The notes below the pieces were generated by a model that was not told where the DNA came from, ran no database searches, and saw nothing but the letters and a program-made list of their open reading frames with translations. The translations under genes were made by a program, and so were the position numbers. From contig JAODAU010000046.1 of the NCBI GenBank assembly GCA_025463615.1, positions 1-11,225 on the forward strand: DNA of 11,225 nucleotides, given 5' to 3'. Positions 5,886-11,225 of this stretch are shown one piece after another; position 1 is the stretch's first letter; every line of letters begins with the position of its first letter. Origin of the DNA: Microbacteriaceae bacterium. GTDB lineage: Bacteria > Actinomycetota > Actinomycetes > Actinomycetales > Microbacteriaceae.

Positions 5886-5913
5886 TTGAATACGCGCCGG
5901 ATGGGCCTAGCGT
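5886..5913 (+). promoter_or_regulatory. Candidate promoter of transketolase (leaderless)
   Basis: TTGAAT (5886-5891) and TAGCGT (5908-5913) are separated by 16 bp, a reasonable housekeeping-type promoter. TAGCGT ends 7 nt before the ATG at 5921 and no Shine-Dalgarno is present, so the mRNA is probably leaderless. Confidence 0.5.
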
Positions 5914-5920
5914 CGCACGT

Positions 5921-7789
5921 ATGAGCACAGACGAACTCCCCACCATCGCATCGCTCGCCGACGTCGCCGCGCAGCTCCGCGTCGACTCGATCCGCTCGAG
6001 CACGAGCGCCGGCTCCGGCCACCCCACGTCGAGCATGTCGGCCGCAGACCTGCTGGCCGTTCTCGTCGGCCGCCACCTGCACTACGACTGGGACCAGCCG
6101 CACCTCCCCACCAACGACCACCTGATCTTCTCGAAGGGCCACGCCTCTCCCCTGCTCTACTCCGTGTTCAAGGCGGTCGGCGTCGTCTCCGACGAGGAGC
6201 TGATGACCGACTACCGCCGCTTCGGCACCCGCCTCGAGGGCCACCCCACGCCGATCCTGCCGTGGGTGGACGTCGCCACCGGCTCCCTCGGACAGGGCCT
6301 CCCCGACGGGGTCGGCGTCGCCCTCGCCGGCAAGTACCTCGACCGTCACCCGTACCGCGTCTGGGTGCTCTGCGGCGACAGCGAGCTCGCGGAGGGCTCC
6401 ATCTGGGAGGCCATCGACAAGGCGTCCTACTACCGGCTCTCCAACCTCGTCGCGATCGTGGACGTGAACCGGCTGGGCCAGCGCGGCCCGACCGACCTGC
6501 AGTGGGACCTCGACGCCTACGCCGCGCGCTTCGCCGCGTTCGGCGCGCGGGTGATCCAGGTGGACGGCCACGACCTCGACGAGATCGACGCGGCCATGAC
6601 CGACGCCACGGAGGACGGCGGCGACCAGCCGGTCGTCATCCTGGCGCGCACGATCAAGGGCAAGGGCTTCCCCGAGATCGAGGATGCCGAGGGCTGGCAC
6701 GGCAAGGCGCTCCCGGAGGACATGGCCGAGCGGGCGATCGCGGGGCTGGGCGGCATCCGCAACCTCACCGTGCGTGGCCCCGGCCCGCGCGAGGACGAGC
6801 ACGTCGAGGAGGAGGCGGACGACCCGAAGCACATGCCGACGCCGGAATATGCCGTCGGTGACGAGGTCGCGACCCGCAAGGCCTACGGCGACGCCCTGCT
6901 GGCGCTCGGCTCGCGGCGCCTCGACGTCGTGGCATTGGACGGCGAGGTGAGCAACTCGACGCACGCCGACGAGTTCGCCAAGGCCTACCCGAACCGCTAC
7001 TTCGAGATGTTCATCGCCGAGCAGCAGATGATCGCTGCGGCGACCGGGCTCAGCGTGCGGCACTACGTGCCCTTCGCCTCCACGTTCGCCGCGTTCCTCA
7101 CCCGGGCGTACGACTTCATCCGCATGGGCGCGATCTCGCGGGCCGACCTGCGCATCGTCGGGTCGCACGCCGGCACCGAGATCGGCGCCGACGGTCCGTC
7201 CCAGATGGCCCTCGAGGACCTCGCGATGATGCGCGCGGTGCACGGATCCACCGTGCTCTACCCGAGCGACGCGACGAGTACCGCCGCCCTCGTCAACGCG
7301 ATGGTCGAGCAGGAGGGCGTCGTCTACCTGCGCACCACTCGCGGCTCGTACCCCGTGCTGTACCCGTCGGGCGAGTCGTTCGCGATCGGCGGGTCCAAGA
7401 CGCTGCGCTCCGGCGCGCAGGATGCCGTCACCCTCGTCGGCGCCGGTGTCACCCTGCACGCGTGCCTGGCCGCCGCCGACGCGCTGGCGGCAGACGGCAT
7501 CGAGGCGCGGGTGATCGACCTCTACTCGGTCAAGCCGCTGGACAGCGCCGCGATCGTGGCGGCGGCGGGCGAGACCGGGCGCATCGTGGTGGTCGAGGAC
7601 CACCATCCGGAGGGTGGGATCGGGTCTGCCGTGCTCGAGGCCCTCGCGGCCGAGCGCGTCACCGGCGCCGTCGTCGTGCAGCTCGCCGTGCGCGAGCTCC
7701 CGGGGTCGGGCAGCCCGGAGGAGCTGATGGCGTCGGCCGGGATCGACGCCGACGCGATCGAGAGGGCGGCGCGCTCGTTGGTCGGCTGA
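5921..7789 (+). CDS. tkt: Transketolase, short vertebrate-like type
   Basis: This 622-residue protein moves two-carbon ketol units between sugar phosphates using thiamine diphosphate (ThDP) and Mg. All ThDP and substrate landmarks are visible: GSGHPTS (His34), SKGHASP (His74), EGHP (His108), DVATGSLGQGL, the cofactor motif GDSELAEGS (152-160) with Asn183, WHGK (His260), ATRK (Arg319), catalytic Glu367 in FIAEQ, GSHAG (His416), GPSQMALEDLA and a C-terminal VEDHHPEGGIG. Length and sequence resemble animal transketolases (about 620 residues) more than the roughly 660-700-residue bacterial TktA type. The usual GDGE is GDSE here. It is a single gene with a divergent DUF72 operon upstream, not next to transaldolase or glucose-6-phosphate dehydrogenase. 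It ends one base before the convergent GH15 stop. Confidence 0.95.
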   Translation: MSTDELPTIASLADVAAQLRVDSIRSSTSAGSGHPTSSMSAADLLAVLVGRHLHYDWDQPHLPTNDHLIFSKGHASPLLYSVFKAVGVVSDEELMTDYRRFGTRLEGHPTPILPWVDVATGSLGQGLPDGVGVALAGKYLDRHPYRVWVLCGDSELAEGSIWEAIDKASYYRLSNLVAIVDVNRLGQRGPTDLQWDLDAYAARFAAFGARVIQVDGHDLDEIDAAMTDATEDGGDQPVVILARTIKGKGFPEIEDAEGWHGKALPEDMAERAIAGLGGIRNLTVRGPGPREDEHVEEEADDPKHMPTPEYAVGDEVATRKAYGDALLALGSRRLDVVALDGEVSNSTHADEFAKAYPNRYFEMFIAEQQMIAAATGLSVRHYVPFASTFAAFLTRAYDFIRMGAISRADLRIVGSHAGTEIGADGPSQMALEDLAMMRAVHGSTVLYPSDATSTAALVNAMVEQEGVVYLRTTRGSYPVLYPSGESFAIGGSKTLRSGAQDAVTLVGAGVTLHACLAAADALAADGIEARVIDLYSVKPLDSAAIVAAAGETGRIVVVEDHHPEGGIGSAVLEALAAERVTGAVVVQLAVRELPGSGSPEELMASAGIDADAIERAARSLVG

Positions 7790-7790
7790 G

Positions 7791-9581
7791 TCAGCCCGCG
7801 AGCTCCTCGAAGGTGAGGGCCGCGGTGATGAGAGAGAGGTGGCTGAGCCCCTGCGGCAGGTTGCCGAGGTAGGCGTCGTCGTCCGGATCGATCATCTCGG
7901 CGAACAGCCCCACGTCGTTCGCGAGTAGGACCAGCTCGTCCATGAGCTCGCGCGACTCCTCGGTGCGGCCCACGCAGGCGAGTGCGGCCACCATCCAGAA
8001 TGCGGATGCCACGAACGTGCCCTCCTCCGGCTCGATGCCCGAGTACCGGTAGAGCAGCGGGCCGCGGCCGAGCTCGGTGCGGATCGCGTCGATGGTGGTC
8101 GCCATCCGTTCGCCGCGCTCGAAGCCGCTCGGCGCGTGGAGCAGCACCGAGGTGTCGAGCTCCTCGGCGCCCGGGTACATCACGTAGGCGCGGCGCTTCT
8201 CCGACCAGCAGCGCTCGTTCACCCACTCGGCTACGGCGTCGCGCTCGACCGTCCAGCGCTCGACGCGCCCGTCGATCTGCCCCATGCCGTGCAGTGCGAT
8301 CGCGGAGTCGAGGGCCGACCAGCAGCCCATCTTCGATGACGTGTAGTGCTGGGTGTCGGGCAGTTCCCACATCCCCGAGTCCTGCCGGCGCCAGGCGTCG
8401 CAGACGCGGTCGGCCAGGCCGGTGAGCATGAGCGAGGTGCGGGCATCCAGAAGGTTTCCGGCGCGCACGTAGGTGAGCATCACGCGGAAGAGGTCGCCGT
8501 AGACGCCGAGCTGCAACTGCTCCCCGGCAGGGTTGCCGAACACGACCGGTCCGATGCCGCGCCAGCCCGGCACGTCGCGCGTCTCCACCGGCGGGGCCTC
8601 CTCGCCGTCGAGCGTGTAGAACACCCGCAGGTCGGGCCCCTCGGCGTCGATGGTCGACAGCAGCCACGAGACGGCGGCGTGGGTCTCCTCGCGCAGCCCG
8701 AACCGCACGAGCGCCGACACCGAGTACGCCACGTCGCGCACCCAGCCGAAGCGGTAGTCCCAGTTCTTGCCGCCGGAGAGGTTCTCGGGCAGCGACGTCG
8801 TCGCGGCGGCCGCGATGGCGCCGCTGGGGCTGAAGAGCAGGAGCTTGAGCGCGAGCGCGCTGCGCTGCACGGCCTCGGCCCACGGCCCGTCGTAGTGGAA
8901 CTCGCGCGACCACGCGCGCCAGTTCTCGATGGTGCGGTCGACGCCCTCGTCGGTCTTCGTCGGCTCCGGAACGTGGATCGGCTCATTGCCCGAACTGCTC
9001 ATCGTGACGAGGTGCCGCGATCCGGCCGCGGTCGTGAACGACCCCGCCATCGCGCGGTCTCCCCCGCCGCGCGGCCCGTGGTCGATGCCGCGCACCGCGA
9101 GCGTGCGCCCGTCGACCCGGATGACCTTGCCGTGCACGGTCTGCTCGACCCACGGCGAGGCGAGGCCGAGGCAGGTGCCGGGCGCGACGCGCCAGCGGAA
9201 GTGCACCGATCCGCTCACCCCGTCGATGCGGCGGGCGAGCTCGGTCCACGGAAGCCGGCCGGCCACCCCCGTGACGAGCGCGTCGGTCACCCGGGCCACG
9301 CCCGAGTCGGTCGCAAAGGTGGTGACGAGCACGTTGGTGCCCTCGACGTACTCCCGCGAGGTGGTGAAGGGCGCGCTCGGGGCGAGGTCGACCGAGCCGC
9401 CGCCCTCGGCATCCAGCAGGCGGGCGAAGACCGGCGTGGAGTGGATGCTGGGCAGTGGCAGCCAGTCGATCGACCCGTCCCGCGCCACCAGGGCGACGGT
9501 GCGGCCGTCGCCGATGGCGGCGTACGAGCGGAGGTCCGCGTACCCTGCCGGGTCGCGGTCCCCCGCCGCGTCAGTCGTCAC
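7791..9581 (-). CDS. Glycoside hydrolase family 15 (glucoamylase/trehalase-like)
   Basis: The 596-residue cytoplasmic protein has no signal peptide. Residues about 12-205 form the beta-rich N-terminal domain of bacterial GH15 enzymes (YAAIGDGRTVALVARDGSID, then WLPLP). Residues about 220-590 form the (alpha/alpha)6 barrel, with NWDYRFGWVRD (273-283), FGNPAGEQLQLGVYGD (348-363), the acid candidate Glu406 in SGMWELPDTQHYTSSK, and the base candidate Glu520 in PEEGTFVASAFWM. Inverting cleavage of alpha-glucosidic bonds is expected. Candidate substrates are trehalose, since several actinobacterial GH15 members are trehalases, or maltooligosaccharides. The GTG start overlaps the SDR stop (GTGA, 9578-9581), so translation is coupled. 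The frame stays open upstream through the SDR gene, but that part is not real protein. Confidence 0.92.
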   Translation of the reverse strand: MTTDAAGDRDPAGYADLRSYAAIGDGRTVALVARDGSIDWLPLPSIHSTPVFARLLDAEGGGSVDLAPSAPFTTSREYVEGTNVLVTTFATDSGVARVTDALVTGVAGRLPWTELARRIDGVSGSVHFRWRVAPGTCLGLASPWVEQTVHGKVIRVDGRTLAVRGIDHGPRGGGDRAMAGSFTTAAGSRHLVTMSSSGNEPIHVPEPTKTDEGVDRTIENWRAWSREFHYDGPWAEAVQRSALALKLLLFSPSGAIAAAATTSLPENLSGGKNWDYRFGWVRDVAYSVSALVRFGLREETHAAVSWLLSTIDAEGPDLRVFYTLDGEEAPPVETRDVPGWRGIGPVVFGNPAGEQLQLGVYGDLFRVMLTYVRAGNLLDARTSLMLTGLADRVCDAWRRQDSGMWELPDTQHYTSSKMGCWSALDSAIALHGMGQIDGRVERWTVERDAVAEWVNERCWSEKRRAYVMYPGAEELDTSVLLHAPSGFERGERMATTIDAIRTELGRGPLLYRYSGIEPEEGTFVASAFWMVAALACVGRTEESRELMDELVLLANDVGLFAEMIDPDDDAYLGNLPQGLSHLSLITAALTFEELAG

Positions 9582-10501
9582 GGATTGGGCATCCCGCCGT
9601 CGACGTGGAGCGTCTCGCCGATCACGAAGCTCGACTCGGGCGACGCGAGGAACACGTAGGCCGGCGCGAGCTCGGCGGGCTGGCCCCAGCGGCCGAGCGC
9701 GGTCTCCTCGCCCGTCGAGGCGAGGGCGGCGGGCGGCTGGCCGCCCGCGGTCTGCAGGGGGGTCCAGATGGGGCCGGGAGCGACGACGTTCACGCGGATC
9801 CCCTTCGGCGCGAGCTGCTGCGACAGAGCCTTCGAGAAGGTGTTGATCGCCGCCTTGGTCGAGGCGTAGTCGACCAGGATCGGCGACGGCGTGTATGCCT
9901 GGATCGACGAGGTGTTGATGATCGTCGAGCCGGGCTTCAGGTGCGGCAGCGCGGCCTTGGTGATCCAGAACATCGCGGAGACGTTCGTGGCGTAGGTCTC
10001 GGCGAACTGCTCGTCGCTGATGTCGCCGAGCTCCTCGGCGAACTGCTGCTTGCCCGCGTTGTTCACCAGGATGTCGAGCCCGCCCAGGCCGTCGACCGCC
10101 TTGGCGACGAGGTCGCGGCAGAACGCGGCATCCGTGATGTCGCCGGGCAGGGCGACGGCCTTGCGGCCGGCCGCCTCGATCATGGCGACCGTGCGGTCGG
10201 CGTCCTCCTGCTCGGAGGCGAGGTAGGAGATCGCCACGTCGGCGCCCTCCCGCGCGAACGCGAGGGCGACGGCCGCGCCGATGCCGGAGTCCGCGCCCGT
10301 CACGAGTGCCTTGCGGCCCTCGAGGCGGCCCGATCCCTGGTAGCTGTGCTCGCCGATGTCGGGCACCGGCTTCTGGTCGCCCTCGACGCCGGCGCCGTCC
10401 TGGGACTGCTCCGGCGGCTCGATCTTCGGGTACCGGGTCACCGGGTTGTCGAAGGTGAACTGGGGGTGTTTGTAGTCGACGTTGTCTGGGTTCTGTGCCA
10501 T
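9578..10501 (-). CDS. SDR-family oxidoreductase, YghA/GSP39-like
   Basis: The 307-residue protein is a short-chain dehydrogenase with the roughly 60-residue N-terminal extension (HPQFTFDNPVTRYPKIEPPEQ) typical of the YghA/YhdF/general stress protein 39 group. It has the NAD(P)-binding TGADSGIG (68-75), NNAG (147-150), catalytic Ser199, Tyr212 and Lys216 (DYASTKAA), the PGPIWTPLQ segment and a C-terminal GETLHVDGGMP. Its physiological substrate is unknown; relatives are induced by general or osmotic stress. The ATG at 10501 is chosen because the extension matches the family there, and TACGGT ends exactly 7 nt upstream with no Shine-Dalgarno, as for a leaderless mRNA. The longer open frame to 10600 runs through the promoter. 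It is co-transcribed with GH15. Confidence 0.93.
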   Translation of the reverse strand: MAQNPDNVDYKHPQFTFDNPVTRYPKIEPPEQSQDGAGVEGDQKPVPDIGEHSYQGSGRLEGRKALVTGADSGIGAAVALAFAREGADVAISYLASEQEDADRTVAMIEAAGRKAVALPGDITDAAFCRDLVAKAVDGLGGLDILVNNAGKQQFAEELGDISDEQFAETYATNVSAMFWITKAALPHLKPGSTIINTSSIQAYTPSPILVDYASTKAAINTFSKALSQQLAPKGIRVNVVAPGPIWTPLQTAGGQPPAALASTGEETALGRWGQPAELAPAYVFLASPESSFVIGETLHVDGGMPNP

Positions 10502-10508
10502 GCGGTGG

Positions 10509-10547
10509 ACCGTACGCGCGCGAATCCCGGTCGCGGAGGGGGTTGCG
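10509..10547 (-). promoter_or_regulatory. Candidate promoter of the SDR/GH15 operon with CGCAACCCC box
   Basis: On the minus strand TACGGT (10514-10509) ends 7 nt before the ATG. CGCAACCCC (10547-10539) lies 24 bp upstream, or 23 if read within the run of five C. The core GCGCGCGTACGGTCC is identical to the alcohol dehydrogenase promoter, and GGGATT precedes it in both. Confidence 0.5.
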
Positions 10548-10577
10548 CAGGGCTGCGGAACGGTGTTGAAAGAGCTC

Positions 10578-10814
10578 ATGGCAGAGGACTGGACGGTCAA
10601 GACCGGGGCGCGTGATTACGAGGTCTCGCGCCACGACGGCGAGCGACTCCAGCACGAGGTGCTGTCGGGAGACGGCGAGGGCCGCGCCGAGACGGTCGAA
10701 TTCACCCCGCTCGGTTCGGATGACCCCGTGACCGTGGATGTCGACGACATCGAGGCCATCGGGCCCGACAGCGCGCAGACGGCCTCCGACGACGACATGG
10801 CCAGCGGTCGCTGA
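10578..10814 (+). CDS. Small acidic protein of unknown function (78 aa)
   Basis: The ATG at 10578 has AAAGAG (10569-10574) 3 nt upstream, an acceptable binding site. The 78-residue product begins MAEDWTVKTGARDYEVSRHD, has a predicted beta-rich middle (QHEVLSGDG, AETVEFTPLG, DPVTVDVDDIEAIG) and a disordered acidic tail (DSAQTASDDDMASGR). It has no membrane segment, signal peptide or cysteine. It diverges from the SDR gene and shares that intergenic region with its CGCAACCCC box. Its last codons and stop (GCC AGC GGT CGC TGA) already belong to the 19-bp tandem repeat downstream, suggesting the array grew into or out of the gene end. I do not recognise the family. Confidence 0.68.
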   Translation: MAEDWTVKTGARDYEVSRHDGERLQHEVLSGDGEGRAETVEFTPLGSDDPVTVDVDDIEAIGPDSAQTASDDDMASGR

Positions 10815-10972
10815 CGCTGCCAGCGGGCGCTGACGCTGCCAGCGGGCGCTGACGTGGCCGGTGGGCGCTGACGTGGCCGGTGGTCGCTGACGCTGCCCTG
10901 CGTGCGCCGACGTGGCCGGCGGGCGCTGACGCTGCCAGCGGGCGCTGACGCTGCCAGCGGGCGCTGACGCGT
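10798..10972. repeat. Tandem array of about nine 19-bp GC-rich units
   Basis: Units begin CGCTGACG and come in two main types. Type A is CGCTGACGCTGCCAGCGGG (10809, 10828, 10924, 10943). Type B is CGCTGACGTGGCCGGTGGG or a close variant (10847, 10866, and 10905 as CGCCGACG...). The unit at 10885 is 20 bp with a divergent tail, the one at 10962 decays after 11 bp, and a partial unit starts at 10798 inside the upstream gene. A-A junctions contain the dyad CAGCG-GG-CGCTG. There are no spacers, so it is not a CRISPR array. The 19-bp period shifts frame each unit, so it is not coding. It could be a mini-satellite, a protein-binding array or a source of RNA structure. Confidence 0.9.
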
Positions 10973-11010
10973 CCCTGGACGCTTGGGCGCTCGGTCGTCG
11001 CGCTCTTTTC

Positions 11011-11064
11011 GGTCGCTGAGGCTCTCGAAGCGCCCTCGTGAAGCGGGTAGAGCTTGTCGAGTCC
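11011..11064. repeat. Degenerate dispersed-repeat-like elements
   Basis: GGTCGCTGAGGCTCTCGAAG (11011-11030) and GGGTAGAGCTTGTCGAGTCC (11045-11064) both resemble the GAGCTTGTCGA-type palindromic-family sequences that I recall as abundant between genes of Microbacteriaceae. They are imperfect relative to each other. The rest of 10973-11103 shows no gene; AATAAT at 11092-11097 is an AT-rich patch just before the next start and could be a -10 element. Confidence 0.35.
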
Positions 11065-11103
11065 TCCGCGGGGAATGTCGGTGGTCCCAGAAATAATGAT
11101 TAC

Positions 11104-11225
11104 GTGACCACAGCACCCGTCCTCGCCACCCTGGCAGCCCTCGCGCACGAGAAGCGCGAGCTGGATGCCCGGCTGATCGTCGCGGCTGGGGAGTTCGCGG
11201 CGTTGTCGGATCGGTCGCTGGACAA
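11104..11225 (+). CDS. Probable DUF222/HNH-endonuclease family protein, N-terminus only
   Basis: Forty codons plus two bases are present from a GTG at 11104 to the window edge. They encode a helical, Ala/Leu/Glu-rich start (LATLAALAHEKRELDARLIV) followed by AAGEFAALSDRSLD. The 'AxExAALSDRSL' pattern resembles the N-terminal region of DUF222 proteins, many of which end in an HNH nuclease domain and occur in many copies in actinobacteria. No good Shine-Dalgarno precedes the GTG, and AATAAT ends 6 nt upstream, so a leaderless start is possible. The nuclease domain would lie outside the window, so this call is tentative. Confidence 0.55.
   Translation, partial: MTTAPVLATLAALAHEKRELDARLIVAAGEFAALSDRSLD

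Noticed and set aside
5801..7606. A 601-codon open frame antisense to transketolase
   Set aside because: Its composition (Val, Arg, Gly and Glu rich, no recognisable domain) is that of a GC-rich antisense shadow, and it would run over both divergent promoters.
7785..7795. Intrinsic terminator between transketolase and GH15
   Set aside because: The stop codons are separated by a single base and there is no stem with a T-run at the junction.
7791..10655. A 954-codon open frame spanning the SDR and GH15 region, suggesting a fusion protein
   Set aside because: Only the part below 9581 shows GH15 motifs. The upstream part is an Arg/Gly-rich out-of-frame reading of the SDR gene, whose real frame has intact catalytic motifs and a GTGA overlap with GH15.
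10809..10972. CRISPR array
   Set aside because: The 19-bp units are directly adjacent with no unique spacers, and no cas gene is nearby.
10616..11148. Minus-strand open frames through the 19-bp array with repeated PLAASAPAGS-like peptides
   Set aside because: The repeats in the peptide come from the DNA array read in shifting frames. There is no ribosome binding site, and the frames are antisense to the acidic gene and the start of the next gene.

Overview
The window is very GC-rich, with tightly packed genes, GTG starts and many 4-nt stop/start overlaps. Gene content points to an actinobacterium, most likely Microbacteriaceae: a DUF7882-type small protein, a pair of GAF-ANTAR regulators, a DUF222/HNH-type N-terminus and acidic, proline-rich small proteins. 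This placement is an inference from gene families and composition, not from a marker gene. No rRNA, tRNA, CRISPR array, insertion sequence or phage gene was seen.

Layout, left to right. (1) A truncated HAD-family hydrolase (minus strand, only the first 19 codons) diverges from a plus-strand operon of a zinc-dependent alcohol dehydrogenase, an 85-residue protein of unknown function and an alpha/beta hydrolase resembling haloacetate dehalogenases. (2) Facing it is a minus-strand operon of two overlapping GAF-ANTAR regulators followed by a DUF7882-type gene, whose end overlaps the hydrolase by 47 nt. (3) An NTF2/SnoaL-like gene (plus) ends tail-to-tail against a minus operon of two small disordered acidic proteins and a DUF72 protein. 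(4) A vertebrate-type short transketolase (plus) ends one base before a minus operon of an SDR oxidoreductase and a GH15 glycosidase. (5) A 78-residue acidic orphan (plus) whose 3' end runs into a 19-bp tandem repeat array, then degenerate dispersed-repeat-like sequence, then the start of a probable DUF222/HNH-family gene cut by the window edge.

Functional picture (inference). The genes look like an accessory stress and carbohydrate module: two oxidoreductases, a GH15 enzyme that could act on trehalose or maltooligosaccharides, a transketolase that would rearrange sugar phosphates, and GAF-ANTAR proteins that could couple a small-molecule signal to RNA antitermination. Two promoter observations tie separate operons together. 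First, a 9-bp box, CGCAACCCC, lies 22-24 bp upstream of a TAC(G/C)GT -10 element in front of the alcohol dehydrogenase, the SDR/GH15 operon and the small-protein/DUF72 operon. By eye it was found nowhere else in the window. Second, the HAD, alcohol dehydrogenase, transketolase and SDR genes all have a TAnnnT hexamer exactly 7 nt before their ATG and no clear Shine-Dalgarno sequence, as expected for leaderless mRNAs. The most notable candidates for something undescribed are this shared box, the coupled disordered-protein/DUF72 operon, and the 19-bp array that supplies the stop codon of its neighbouring gene.
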